Part shown: in pieces, positions 14,728-23,403 of the stretch
Numbering within the stretch: position 1 is the stretch's first letter
How the letters are laid out: every line of letters starts with the position of its first letter
Assembly (NCBI RefSeq): GCF_014650875.1
Contig: NZ_BMVU01000060.1
Coordinates: 1 to 34,808, forward strand
DNA: 34,808 nucleotides
Reading direction: 5' to 3'
From: Streptomyces minutiscleroticus
Lineage (GTDB): Bacteria > Actinomycetota > Actinomycetes > Streptomycetales > Streptomycetaceae
The notes under the pieces: model-generated
What the model was told of the DNA's origin: nothing
Databases searched by the model: none
The model's input: the letters and a program-made list of their open reading frames with translations, nothing else
Program-made: the position numbers and the translations under genes

Positions 14728-16284
14728 ATGAATGAGACTGCTGATATCCACAAGCCCGGTCTGCGGGCCTGGCTGGGCCTGGTGGTGATCCTCGGCCCGG
14801 TGCTGTTGGTCGCGATGGACGGCTCGGTGCTGTTCCTGGCCATGCCGAAGGTCACGGAAGCCCTCTCGCCGACCGCCGACCAGGCGCTGTGGACGCTGGA
14901 CATCTACGGATTCGTCGTGGGCTCCCTGCTCATCACCTTCGGCACCATCGGTGACCGGTACGGCCGGCTGAAGCTGCTGATGATCGGTGTGACGCTGTTC
15001 GGTCTTGGCTCGCTGGGAGCGGCGTTCGCGACAAGCCCGGAAATGCTCATCACCTTCCGGGGGCTCATGGGCCTGGCCGGAGCGACGCTGCTGCCCTCGG
15101 CGCTTGCGGTGCTCAGCGAACTGTTCGTCGACCCGCGGCAGCGGGCGCAGGCGATCGGTGTCTTCGCAGCCGCCTTCGCCGCCGGGTTCGCGATCGGCCC
15201 GGCTGTCGGTGGGCAGCTGCTGAGCTACTTCTGGTGGGGTTCGGTCTTCCTGGTCAACCTTCCGGTTCTCGTGTTGTTCCTGGCTCTGGCCCCGTTCCTG
15301 CTTCGCGAGGTGAAGGCCTCGCGGACGGGCCGTATCAACGCCCTGAGCGTCGTGCAGTCCGTGGTCGGCCTCCTGATGACCATCTACGCCATCAAGCACA
15401 TGGCCGCGGAGGGGTTCTCGGCGCCCCTCGTGATCGTGGGGCTTGTCGGCGCGGTCGTCCTGGCGTGGTTCATCCGGCGACAGCTCACGCTTGAGCATCC
15501 GCTGCTCGACTTCGGCCTGTTCCGGGACCGGGTCTTCACCATCGCGATCATTACCGGGCTTCTGCCGCTCGCTGCGTGGTCGGCGACCGCCTACCTGTCG
15601 GGGGTCTATCTCCAGTCCGTTCTGGGGATCTCCGTCCTGCGCGCCGCGCTCCTTTCCATCCCCGGGGCCCTGCTTCTCACCGTCACGTGCATCGTGACGC
15701 CTACGTTGGTCGCGCGCATCGGCAAGCGATCGGCGCTCGTCACCTGTCATACCTTCATCGCCGCCGGTCTGCTCCTGTTGCTGCCCATCGCATCCTCCGG
15801 CGGGGCGGGCTGGTACATCGCGGCCACGGTTCTCGCCGGTGTCGGCTACGGCATCTCGTTCAGCCTCGTCGCCGAGACCGCCGTCGCCGCGGTGCCCTCC
15901 GAGCGGGCCGGCTCCGCTGCCGCGATCGCCGAGACCAGCAACGAGATCGGCAACGCTCTCGGTATCGCGCTCCTCGGCTCGCTGTCCGTCCTCGTCTTCC
16001 GCCTGCAGGGTCCTGGCCTCGCCGGTACCTTCGGTGAAACGCTCGGCCTTCCCGGTCTCGCCCCTGCGGTGATCGACCAGGCGAAGGACGCCTTCGTCAC
16101 CGGCCTTCGGGTCGTCGCCGTCACCGCCAGCCTCCTCCACCTCGTCCTCGGCCTCCTCACCCTGCGCTGGGTTCCGAAGGTCCTGGATGACGAGAAGGGA
16201 GCCGGCCCGGATGACGAGGGCCCGAAGGAAGCTGTCGCAGAGGCCGTCGCTCCGGGCAGCAACAGTGGAGCCGGCGTTCGATAG
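14728..16284 (+). CDS. MFS multidrug exporter, DHA2 (14-TM) family
   Basis: A 518-residue membrane protein from ATG 14728; an upstream in-frame ATG at 14680 lies in the operator region and is less likely. It has 14 hydrophobic segments. Family signs include the helix-1 motif VAMDGSVLFLAMPKVTEAL, the cytoplasmic loop 2-3 motif GDRYGRLKLLMIG, and the motif C region LAGATLLPSALAVLSELF. The last helices contain an acidic residue in NEIGNALGIALLGSL. These proton-coupled antiporters export drugs or dyes such as quaternary ammonium compounds. The ~30-residue C-terminal tail is acidic. The divergent MmyB-type regulator probably controls it. Confidence 0.88.
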   Translation: MNETADIHKPGLRAWLGLVVILGPVLLVAMDGSVLFLAMPKVTEALSPTADQALWTLDIYGFVVGSLLITFGTIGDRYGRLKLLMIGVTLFGLGSLGAAFATSPEMLITFRGLMGLAGATLLPSALAVLSELFVDPRQRAQAIGVFAAAFAAGFAIGPAVGGQLLSYFWWGSVFLVNLPVLVLFLALAPFLLREVKASRTGRINALSVVQSVVGLLMTIYAIKHMAAEGFSAPLVIVGLVGAVVLAWFIRRQLTLEHPLLDFGLFRDRVFTIAIITGLLPLAAWSATAYLSGVYLQSVLGISVLRAALLSIPGALLLTVTCIVTPTLVARIGKRSALVTCHTFIAAGLLLLLPIASSGGAGWYIAATVLAGVGYGISFSLVAETAVAAVPSERAGSAAAIAETSNEIGNALGIALLGSLSVLVFRLQGPGLAGTFGETLGLPGLAPAVIDQAKDAFVTGLRVVAVTASLLHLVLGLLTLRWVPKVLDDEKGAGPDDEGPKEAVAEAVAPGSNSGAGVR

Positions 16285-16421
16285 GTCGAACCAGCCTCCC
16301 CAAGCGTCGAGGGGCGACGTCCTCGCCTCACCGAGCGGCGCCGCGTCTCGCCGGATGGCTCTGCAGGTGGAAGCGGGCTCTGGCTCACTTCTTGTAGAGC
16401 TGGTCGGCATCATGGGCGCCC

Positions 16422-16601
16422 GGTGTCGGCGTACAGGTGCCCGGCCATCTCGGTCTGAACACTACTCAGGGATACGTGGCGGTCTATCCCGAGGAAGTGG
16501 ACATCCGGTTGACGCAGCGGGACCGGGCCCGCACCGGCACAGTTGAGATCAGGACTCTGAGCCGTGCTGGCGGAAGAGACAGCCCGAAGCAATCCGTGTA
16601 G
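16422..16601 (+). pseudogene. Tyrosine integrase C-terminal remnant
   Basis: In one frame the plus strand reads PGHLGLNTTQGYVAVYPEEV, which matches the final catalytic segment of phage-type tyrosine recombinases ('LGH....TT.GY..V...'), including the nucleophilic Tyr, then ~40 degraded residues to a TAG at 16599-16601. Nothing recognisable as integrase precedes it. It is probably the last trace of an integrated element. No flanking tRNA or att repeat is visible. Confidence 0.55.
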
Positions 16602-16792
16602 GCCCGGGAAGTGCCCTCACGGCCGCCCAGACGGCCCCACGGCGCCCGCCCCCACCGCGCGCGGAGGCTTCGCCGACAGCCAGAAGAGCCCTCTCGCGCC
16701 CCGAACCCCGAGGGCGCCCGCTGCCCCCGGTCCGTCCTCCACCTCACTCCCCAGGCCGGGCAGCAGGGGCATCCGAGGGGTTGTCAGGATTG
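16602..16792. other. Short gene-free stretch left of the IS5 element
   Basis: GC-rich sequence with no convincing gene or motif. Confidence 0.4.
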
Positions 16793-17793
16793 GGTGCTGT
16801 TTCTCGGATCAAGTTCGGAGCCAGATCGTGGGGGCGGTGAGGGTGACGGTGCCGAGGTGGATGCAGGCGCGTTTCTCGTAGCGCGGGGCGAGGGCGCGGA
16901 AGGCTTTCAGGCGGTTGATGGCGCGTTCGACGGTGTTGCGTTTCTTGTGGCGTCCGCTGTCGAAGCCGGGGGACCGGCCGCCTCGAAAGCCTCGGTTCAG
17001 CCGGTGTCTGCGCTGGTCGCGTCGTTCGGGGATGGTGTGGGAGATGCCGCGTCGTCGCAGGTGGCGGCGGTTTCTGCTGGACGTGTAGGCCTTGTCGGCC
17101 AGGATATGGTCCGGTCGGGTGCGGGGTCTGCCCACTTTGGCGCGGGGCACGCGGACCTGGGTCAGTACGCGCTCGAGCCGGGGGCCGTCACCGTAGTGTC
17201 CGGGGGGCGGGACGAGGGTGAGTGGCCGGCGGCGTCCGTCGGCGGCGGGATGGATTGTGGTGGTGAAGCCGCCGCGGGAGCGCCCCGGGCACGCGCCGAT
17301 CCGGCCACCTCCGCCAGCCGGACGGCCAGTGGCCGCCGGACCGGCTCGGCCTGGTTCGTTCCCCGGCCGGCCCCCCTTTGAGGAACCGCGGCGGGCGGCG
17401 CTTTCCGCGCACCGGTGGCGTGCTGGTGTGCGCGCACCGCGGTGGAGTCCACCGGCACGTCCCCGTCGATCCGGCCCGCGGCGTCCTCGGCGGCCTGCAC
17501 CTTCGGCAGCGGCATCTGCCACGTTCCGTCCGCCGACCAGCGGCGATGGCGCTGGTAGACGGTCTCCCACGGCCCGGACCGCTCCGGCAGATCCCGCCAC
17601 TGCACCCCCGTCCGCACCCGGTACAGCACGCCGTTGACGACCCGCCGATGATCACTCCACCGGCCCCCACGCGTACCGCCTCGCGGCAGGAACGGCTCCA
17701 GCCGCTCCCACTCCGCATTCGTCAGGTCTCCGCGGCCCATGCAACCGGCCTGGACCCGACACCCCCCTGTCAGAAGGTCCGGGAAACAGCGCC
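16793..17793 (-). mobile_element. IS5-family element with terminal repeats
   Basis: Imperfect terminal inverted repeats bound a 1001-bp unit: ggtgctgtttctcggatc (16793-16810) and, reversed, ggcgctgtttcccggacc (17776-17793), identical at 15 of 18 positions. The left repeat overlaps the transposase stop. No clear target duplication is visible at these borders, so they may be off by a few bases. Confidence 0.7.
16809..17740 (-). pseudogene. IS5-family DDE transposase, two frames
   Basis: The first frame starts at ATG 17740: MGRGDLTNAEWERLEPFLPR, VLYRVRTGVQWRDLPERSGP, VPVDSTAVRAHQHATGARK (first catalytic Asp). The reading then needs another frame: PGRSRGGFTTTIHPAADG, HILADKAYTSSRNRRHLR (second Asp), KKRNTVERAINRLKAFRAL (Glu), ending at 16809. 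IS5 elements of this group often make transposase by programmed frameshifting, so two frames alone are not fatal. However, the joining region (about 17300-17400) is rearranged compared with the usual short GGPAGEP linker, so I judge it broken. Confidence 0.75.
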
Positions 17794-17870
17794 TGACCTG
17801 CAACGGCTCACCGAACATCGTGCTCCCTCGGAGCAATCAGCCCATGAGCTGAGGAGACATCTCCCGCATG

Positions 17871-18647
17871 TCATCCTTCAGGAAGCTCGGCCGTACTCCG
17901 GGACGGGACGGATGACGCGGCCGACGGTGCCCGGCCGGTGGCATGATGCGGAGCTGCCTGCGTGTACCGCGCTTGCAGCTGTTGCAGGTAGTGGGCAGGG
18001 GTGGCGTAGTGCTGGTCCTGGGCGCCGTGCCGGTGGAGCTCCATGCGGCCGTCGGGGTGCAGACGGACGGTGGTCGTGGCCCGCCGTTCCATCCCGGCCG
18101 TTGCCGCGTCCGGCTCCTCCGGTTCCGGCAGGGCCAGGACGGGGACGGTGGCGGGGAACATGGCCAGGGCGTCGGCGGTGGTGGCGGCGGGCGGGTGCCC
18201 GGTGCGGTTGGCGCTGCTGACGTACAGCACAGGGTGCTCGTCCAGCAGGGGCCGCAAGGGCTGCCAGCGGGCGCCGAACATCAGCATCCAGCCGTCCTTG
18301 ATCGCAGGGCTCGCCCAGTCAGGTGTATCGGTGCCGTCCTGCACCGGCACCAGTACGGTGAAACGTTCCTGCAGCAGCCATCGAGCTTTCGCGCTCTGCT
18401 CGGTTCCCAGTTTCCAGATGTGCTCCAGAGCGCGCAGTGTGTCGGGATGGTGGGCCCACAGGGCGACCGGCTGGTCAACGGGACGGCCCTTGGCCTCGTT
18501 GACGCTGCGGGCCCGGGGGGCGGTGACGACGTGGGTGAGCGGTGCCGCGTTGGGCACCACCACGGCCGTTCCGTCGCGCAGGGCCCGTCCGGCCTGTACG
18601 AGCGACACCGGCGCGCGGTCCGCGCGGTCCTTCGGAGTTTCGCTCAT
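17871..18647 (-). CDS. YrdC/Sua5-domain protein
   Basis: A 258-residue protein from ATG 18647. Family members make threonylcarbamoyl-AMP from Thr, bicarbonate and ATP for the tRNA modification t6A, or bind related carbamoyl-adenylates in natural-product carbamoyltransferases. Visible motifs are GTAVVVPNAAPLTHVVTAP, the nucleotide-binding RARSVNEAKGRP (residues 46-56; family K.R), PVLYVSSANRTGHPPAATTA (SAN motif) and a final TTVRLHPDGRMELHRHGA strand. A ~45-residue tail follows. It differs from the housekeeping enzyme and is translationally coupled (ATGA overlap) to a DRE-TIM enzyme, so a specialised metabolic role is more likely. Function is inferred. Confidence 0.72.
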   Translation of the reverse strand: MSETPKDRADRAPVSLVQAGRALRDGTAVVVPNAAPLTHVVTAPRARSVNEAKGRPVDQPVALWAHHPDTLRALEHIWKLGTEQSAKARWLLQERFTVLVPVQDGTDTPDWASPAIKDGWMLMFGARWQPLRPLLDEHPVLYVSSANRTGHPPAATTADALAMFPATVPVLALPEPEEPDAATAGMERRATTTVRLHPDGRMELHRHGAQDQHYATPAHYLQQLQARYTQAAPHHATGRAPSAASSVPSRSTAELPEG

Positions 18648-19870
18648 GCGCTGATCCGGGAGGTGTGGGTGAGGCCGTCGAGGTAGTCGGCGAAGGCGGC
18701 CTCGTCGACGACGGCCCTGCCGGTGCGGAAGGCGCGGGTCTTGACCCAGTGCATCGCCGCGCGGGTCTGTTCCTTGTCGAGCCGGTGGCCCAGACGGGTG
18801 GCGACGGCGGTGATGACGCGGGCACTGGCCAACTGCGTCAGCAGGACCTTCGGCTCGACGCCCAGCAGTTCGGTCGGGTCGTAGGGCTGGAAGAGCTGCG
18901 GGTGGACGAACGGCGTGCCGGTGGAGATCGTGCCCACTCCCGAGCCGACGATCGGAGTGGTCACACTCAGCGGGACTCCGGTCTCCTGAGCCACCATGTG
19001 CGCGATTCTGGGCAGCTGCGTCAGGTCGGGAGCGGTCCACCAGGGCGCCGCATCAGCACCCAGGAATTCCTGGGCGTGGCGGGCGAGGAGGAACAGCAAC
19101 TGCTCGGTGGCGACCAGGCCGGCCCGCTCCGCGATGCCCAGCCACGAACTGGACACCACCCGCGCCCCGGCGGCCAGGGCCTGCAGCGTGTTGGCCAGCC
19201 CGAGCCCGAGATCGTTGTGCAAATGGGTGGCGAGCACCACGTCCTCGCCGGTCCCTGCCCGTACCGCGGCGAACATGTCGCGGCAGGCGTCGGGCAGTTG
19301 TGCGCCGACCGTGTCGGCCAGGATCACCAGTCCCGCGCCGGCGTCCGTCACGGCCTGCGCGTAGTGACTCATGAGAGCGGCGTCGGCACGGGAGGCATCC
19401 GCGAAGCAGATGTCCACCGCCACCGTGTCATCCAGGTCGCGGGCCAGCTTGACCAGGTCCACTCCTCCCTGGAGCGCCTGCTCGGCCGTCTTGTGGACCA
19501 TCACCTGCGCCATCGCCTCGGACGCAGGGACCACCACCATCACCCGCGCGTCGCGGGTGCCCCGCACCGAGGCCATGGCCTGTTCCACGTCCTTGGACGC
19601 GCCCCGGCACACGGCGGCCACACTGACCTGTTCCTCGGCCTCGGCCGCAACGCGGCGTACCGCCTCGAACTCCTCGTCACATACCGCGGGGAAACCGGCG
19701 GCGAACACCACGTGCCGCGGCCCGTCCGCGCCGAAGACGCGGCCCGTCTCACGAGCCAGCTGCACCCGGAACTCCGGAGTCATGAGGGTCTTGGCCTGGG
19801 CACCGTCGCGAGCGGACTCCTCCCACACCACCACCCGACCGGCCTGGGCCGACTGCCGTATCACATCCAT
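18644..19870 (-). CDS. DRE-TIM metallolyase-family enzyme (isopropylmalate/homocitrate synthase or HMG-CoA lyase-like)
   Basis: A 408-residue protein from ATG 19870, chosen over an ATG at 19903 because AGGAGG lies 5 nt before it. The TIM-barrel signature is present: VVWEESARDGAQAKTLM (metal-binding Asp and catalytic Arg), ATHLHNDLGLGLANTLQALA (HxH metal ligands) and GARVVSSSWLGIAERAGLVA. The Arg-Asp-Gly-Ala-Gln version is seen in several non-leucine members. There is no C-terminal leucine-regulatory LeuA domain, so it is not ordinary leucine synthesis. Substrate unknown: an acyl-CoA plus keto acid condensation, or the reverse cleavage. Its stop overlaps the start of the YrdC-domain gene, suggesting a joint pathway. 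Confidence 0.78.
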   Translation of the reverse strand: MDVIRQSAQAGRVVVWEESARDGAQAKTLMTPEFRVQLARETGRVFGADGPRHVVFAAGFPAVCDEEFEAVRRVAAEAEEQVSVAAVCRGASKDVEQAMASVRGTRDARVMVVVPASEAMAQVMVHKTAEQALQGGVDLVKLARDLDDTVAVDICFADASRADAALMSHYAQAVTDAGAGLVILADTVGAQLPDACRDMFAAVRAGTGEDVVLATHLHNDLGLGLANTLQALAAGARVVSSSWLGIAERAGLVATEQLLFLLARHAQEFLGADAAPWWTAPDLTQLPRIAHMVAQETGVPLSVTTPIVGSGVGTISTGTPFVHPQLFQPYDPTELLGVEPKVLLTQLASARVITAVATRLGHRLDKEQTRAAMHWVKTRAFRTGRAVVDEAAFADYLDGLTHTSRISA

Positions 19871-19959
19871 CAACGCCTCCTGGACTGTTGCGCCTTCACC
19901 CATAGGTGATCATGGGAACAGAGCTGCCGGGACGCGCAGCGGTTACGGAAAGGTAAATT

Positions 19960-19983
19960 CTTTGCTCTATCGCTGAAGCAAAG
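19960..19983. promoter_or_regulatory. Operator-like inverted repeat upstream of the DRE-TIM gene
   Basis: ctttgct (19960-19966) and agcaaag (19977-19983) form a perfect 7-bp dyad with a 10-nt spacer, in AT-richer sequence ~90 bp upstream of the start. It is a candidate regulator site for the DRE-TIM/YrdC operon. Confidence 0.4.
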
Positions 19984-20379
19984 GGTGTTACATCGTCATA
20001 AAGCCACACGTCGCCACGTGACCGGAACTGGCTGGCTTTTACTGGAGGTTTGCCATCAACTGGCCGATAGCCAATTGTGCACGTACCAGAGATGCTCGAT
20101 CCGCCCGTTCACTCCCGTGACGAGGCTTGAGACCGAGCACGTTGCAGCCGGCCGCAGCGAACCTTTCGCCCCCGCCCTCGGCTTCAGTTCTATGCCGGTG
20201 CCTTGATCGCGTGCTGACCTTCGGGGGTCGACAGAGACATGGAACGGCCACCACGGGACTCTTCTGGCAGGTGAAGGCCGAGGAGGCCGCGATGACCGTC
20301 ACTGTCCGTGTGCGGGGGTTCGAGAGCAGCCGCCAGGGCGGGTCGGACCCGCATCGCTTCCTTCGGGACGGGTACGCCT
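19984..20379. other. Gene-free stretch upstream of the TnpB remnant
   Basis: Mixed, partly AT-richer sequence with no convincing gene. It probably contains deleted TnpB sequence and foreign DNA, but I cannot assign any part with confidence. Confidence 0.4.
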
Positions 20380-20627
20380 GTCCGCCTCGACGGGCCGATG
20401 CCCTACTGTGCTCTGTTTGCGGCGCCGTGCAGAACACCATGCCGCTGGGTGTCCGGGAGTGGGTGTGCGGGTGCGGGGCGGTGCACGACCGGGACGTGAA
20501 CGCGGCGAAGAACATTCTGGTCGTCGGGCTGACGGCGTCCGTCTGTGGAGCGGATGCAAGACCTCAACGGAGCACTCCGGGCGGGCAGTCGGCGGCGAAG
20601 CAGAAACCCCTGCGGCGCGAGCCGTAG
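20380..20627 (+). pseudogene. TnpB (IS200/IS605 OrfB) C-terminal remnant
   Basis: The last ~75 residues are typical TnpB: a zinc-finger core CSVCGAVQNTMPLGVREWVC with a second CGC, followed by GAVHDRDVNAAKNILVVGL, the third RuvC motif with its catalytic Asp. The reading ends at TAG 20625-20627. The first ~300 residues (wedge, RuvC I and II) are absent, so no active RNA-guided nuclease can be made. The element's right-end hairpin follows directly. Confidence 0.8.
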
Positions 20628-20662
20628 GAATCCCCCTCCCTTCAGGAGGGGGAGGAAGTCAA
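20628..20662 (+). ncRNA. Right end of the TnpB element, omega-RNA 3' hairpin
   Basis: Right after tnpB, ccccctcc (20632-20639) pairs with ggaggggg (20645-20652), followed by gaggaagtcaa ending near 20662. In IS200/IS605 elements the omega RNA covers the tnpB 3' end and this right end, and the next ~20 nt act as guide. Here the guide would start at 20663 with cgcagccccaactgcggctg. Inferred by position and family knowledge. Confidence 0.55.
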
Positions 20663-20797
20663 CGCAGCCCCAACTGCGGCTGCCGCCCGGGGCGACCGGT
20701 TGGTTCTGCGACCGCCTCCCTGGCGGTTATTCGTTGACGGCGGATTCGTGAGGGTTCAGGCCGCACAGGGAGGTGTCGACTCGGTTGGGGGATCGAG

Positions 20798-21730
20798 GTG
20801 ACGAAGCGGTTGCCGTGCCCTGCTGCTCCGGGTCCGTTGGAGGCGTACGCCTCCTGCTTCGACGATCTTTCCGAGACGCCGACCCGGCGGCGCGGTTTTC
20901 GCGAGTATCTGACGGGGTTGTTGTTGCCGCGGGAGCGGCAGCAAGACGCTGACGTGTCTGGTCGGTGCGGAGCCGGTGGCCGGGACCCGGCATGCCGCGG
21001 TGCAGCGGCTGCAGTTCTTCCTGTCCGAGTCGACCTGGGACTGTGAGCGGGTCGATGCCCGCCGGCTGGAGCTGCTGATGTCGGATGCGGCGACGGCCCC
21101 GCAGGCAGGCGGGGTGCTGGTGGTCGACGACTTCCGGGGACCGCAAGGACGGCCGGGCGACCGCGCACGTGGGCAAGCAGTACCTGGGCTCGGTCGGCAA
21201 GGTCGACCGCGGGGTGGTCACGGTGACCACCTGCCGGGCCGACGAACGCCTCCACTACCCCCTGCACGCCCGCCCCTGCACCCCGGTACACCCCGGCCCA
21301 CCACTTCCCCAAGGGCAAGAACGACCCGGGCTTTCGCACCAAGCTCCAGATCGCGGTCGCCCTGGCCGGCCGGGCCAGGGACACCGGATGGGACTTTCGG
21401 GCCGTGGCCGCCGACTGCGCCTACGGCGACCACGACAGCTTCCGCACCGACCTGCACACAGCAGAACTGCCGTTCGTGATGGCCCTCGAACCCCGGCACG
21501 GAACGTCGTCGGCACCGGAAGAGAGGGGGAACCTGCGAACCGCAGCAGCCCCAGGAGTCGCAGCCAGTCAGCCGGCCCCGCGCGATCCGGGCCGTTCGTG
21601 GCTGGCTGACGCCCTGGGCCACGCTGCAACGCTACTGGCGCGCCTGGACAGTGAAGCCCCCGTCCACCGAACTCCAGGACCTCATCGACGCCGTCACCAC
21701 CGGCGGACCTCTTGACCTGTGCTGCCCGGA
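20798..21730 (+). pseudogene. IS701-family transposase, multiply frameshifted
   Basis: It starts at GTG 20798 and is readable only across changing frames: LPCPAAPGPLEAYASCFDDL, RRGFREYLTGLLLPRER; then TRHAAVQRLQFFLSESTWD, APQAGGVLVVDD (catalytic Asp); then SGDRKDGRATAHVGKQYLGS; then FRAVAADCAYGDHDSFRTD (second Asp), LPFVMALEPRHGT. The middle third, with the catalytic Glu, is missing. The C-terminus reappears at about 21580: VRGWLTPWATLQRYWRAWTV, ELQDLIDAVTTGGPLDL. It carries at least three frameshifts and one large deletion and is inactive. Confidence 0.82.
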
Positions 21731-21891
21731 TCAACAGACCACGAGCGAGTGCTTCAGTTGGCGGGCTGGAGCATCGGCATCGATTGCGACTGCGAGTCGG
21801 TCGGCGTACTCGGTCAGGGCTGCGCCGAGAAGGGCGAAGCACCGCGAGACGCCAGGGTTCACCACGAGCAGGATCGCGACCGACGACCGGG
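21731..21891 (-). pseudogene. Possible short C-terminal coding remnant
   Basis: On the minus strand, before the TGA at 21731-21733, lies a protein-like frame with good codon bias (SRCFALLGAALTEYADRLAV, AIDADAPARQLKHS). It abuts the IS701 remnant and has no start. Family unknown; it could be chance. Confidence 0.25.
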
Positions 21892-21926
21892 TTTCACGGG
21901 GAGCGGGACCCTTTGCGCGTGACACT

Positions 21927-21940
21927 GTGACGCAAGTCAC
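21927..21940. promoter_or_regulatory. Crp-type operator candidate upstream of the sigma operon
   Basis: GTGACGCAAGTCAC is a perfect 5-bp dyad with a 4-nt centre and fits the reported Streptomyces Crp pattern GTG-N6-GNCAC. It ends 17 bp before the GTG of the sigma gene. An extra GTGAC lies just upstream. Site assignment is inferred. Confidence 0.5.
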
Positions 21941-21956
21941 GTCAGGTGGAGAACCT

Positions 21957-22544
21957 GTGCGCACCATCGGGCGTCTGGCTGGTGTGAGATCACGCGTGAG
22001 AGCACTGGACGAGCTGGACGAGGAGCGCCTCGTCCGGCTGGTGGCCAGAGGTGACCGTGAGGCGTTCGACGCGTTGTACCGGCGCACGTCGCCGTGGCTG
22101 GCTGTGCGGTTGCGCCGCCGCTGCGCGGACGAGCAGATCGTCGCCGAGGTCATGCAGGAGACCTATTTGGCGGTGTGGCGCGCGGCCGGTGCGTTCGCCG
22201 GGAGCGCGGTCGGCGGGACGGCCGTCGGATGGCTGTGGACGATCGCGGCGCGCCGCCTCGTCGACGCGTTCCGGCGCCGTGCCCACCATGCCGAGCCGCC
22301 GGTCGCCGCCGCCGAGCGGGCGGTGGTGCCCGCGGCGGAGGACGAGGCACTGGCCGGAACCGTCGACGGGGACGTCGGTGACGCTCTTCGGCGACTGGCA
22401 CCGGAACTTCGAGAGGTCCTGCAGGCCATGGTGCTGGACGGGTTCTCCGTGCGGGAGACCGCCGTCCTGCTCAGACTGCCCGAAGGCACGGTCAAGACCC
22501 GCGCCCGCCGGGCCCGGATCGCGATGCGGGAGGCGCTGGCATGA
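21957..22544 (+). CDS. ECF-type RNA polymerase sigma factor
   Basis: A 195-residue protein from GTG 21957, with GGTGGAG ~5 nt upstream. Region sigma-2 lies at residues ~25-95 (LVARGDREAFDALYRRTSPW, IVAEVMQETYLAVWRAAGAF, TAVGWLWTIAARRLVDAFRR). Sigma-4 lies at ~140-190 (LAPELREVLQAMVLDGFSVR, ETAVLLRLPEGTVKTRARRA). No C-terminal extension. It directs RNA polymerase to a small regulon, probably including its own operon. Its stop overlaps the ATG of the zinc-finger membrane protein (ATGA), the usual sigma/anti-sigma arrangement. Confidence 0.9.
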   Translation: MRTIGRLAGVRSRVRALDELDEERLVRLVARGDREAFDALYRRTSPWLAVRLRRRCADEQIVAEVMQETYLAVWRAAGAFAGSAVGGTAVGWLWTIAARRLVDAFRRRAHHAEPPVAAAERAVVPAAEDEALAGTVDGDVGDALRRLAPELREVLQAMVLDGFSVRETAVLLRLPEGTVKTRARRARIAMREALA

Positions 22545-23368
22545 GTGGGGAACACGTGTCGACGAGGCTGCTCGACGACTACGCACGTGGTGATACGGAG
22601 ATGGCCGTGGACGTGGTGTGGGCATTGGAGGCCCATCTGGAGACGTGCGCGATGTGCCGGAGTCGTCTGGCGGCCTCCGTGGCCACCGAGGTGCCCGGCA
22701 TCGCCACGCTCCTCGACACCGTCCGGGCCGGTCTGGAACCGCAACTGGACGCGGCTGTCAGGGCACCCTCGCGGCGACACCGCCCGAGGTGGCTGTCGGC
22801 CTGGCTGACGCCGGCCACGGCCCCGTGGCTGGCCATGACCGTCGTGGTCACCCTGATGGCGCTGTTGCTGGACTCGCTCACGCCGTCCACGTTCTTCGGC
22901 GACACCTCTCCCGTGTTGCTGATCGCACCCGTGCTGCCGCTGTGTGGTGTCGCCGCATCGTGGTCGCGCGGCCTGGACCCGGCGTACGAACTGACGGCCT
23001 CGACCGCCCGAGCCGGCCTGCCCCTGCTCCTCAGGCGCACCACGACGGTTCTCGTGGTGGTCCTGCCCGGGCTCCTGGTGGCGGGCTGGCTGACCGGAGC
23101 CATGACGGCCGCGCAGTGGCTGCTGCCCTCCCTGGCCTTCACCTCCACCGCCCTGGCGCTGGGCGGCCTGGTCGGCGTGACCCGCGCCGCCACCGGGCTG
23201 GCGGTCGCGTGGGGCGTCGTCGTCGTGGCACCCACGTGGGTCACCGGCCACGTCCCCTCTGCCCTGCGAGTTGTTTTCCAACCCGGCCAACTGCCCGTGT
23301 GGGGGCTGCTCCTCGCGCTCGGCATCGGCGCCGTGATCGCCCGCAGAAACGCGTACTCAACGCTGTGA
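22541..23368 (+). CDS. Zinc-finger (zf-HC2) membrane anti-sigma factor
   Basis: A 275-residue protein from ATG 22541, overlapping the sigma stop. The N-terminus carries the ZAS signature H32-x3-C36-x2-C39 (EAHLETCAMC) that clamps ECF sigma factors. After a basic linker (RRHRPRW) there are about six transmembrane helices, more than the single helix of classical anti-sigma factors. The membrane part may sense a signal or associate with the ABC transporter encoded next. The following ABC ATPase gene starts 35 bp after the stop. Confidence 0.82.
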   Translation: MSGEHVSTRLLDDYARGDTEMAVDVVWALEAHLETCAMCRSRLAASVATEVPGIATLLDTVRAGLEPQLDAAVRAPSRRHRPRWLSAWLTPATAPWLAMTVVVTLMALLLDSLTPSTFFGDTSPVLLIAPVLPLCGVAASWSRGLDPAYELTASTARAGLPLLLRRTTTVLVVVLPGLLVAGWLTGAMTAAQWLLPSLAFTSTALALGGLVGVTRAATGLAVAWGVVVVAPTWVTGHVPSALRVVFQPGQLPVWGLLLALGIGAVIARRNAYSTL

Positions 23369-23403
23369 AACCATCGCCGACCTTCGAAAGGAACCACCGC
23401 ACG

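Noticed and set aside
14632..16413. A 593-codon open frame antisense to the MFS exporter
   Set aside because: Low-complexity Gln/Asp/Arg-rich translation with no domain; it is the shadow of a clear membrane protein.
16809..17740. IS5 transposase as an active programmed-frameshift gene
   Set aside because: Two frames are normal for this group, but the joining region is rearranged and lacks the usual short linker.
21651..21956. N-terminal extension of the sigma factor in the same frame
   Set aside because: The extension encodes the IS701 tail and intergenic sequence; GTG 21957 has a good ribosome site.
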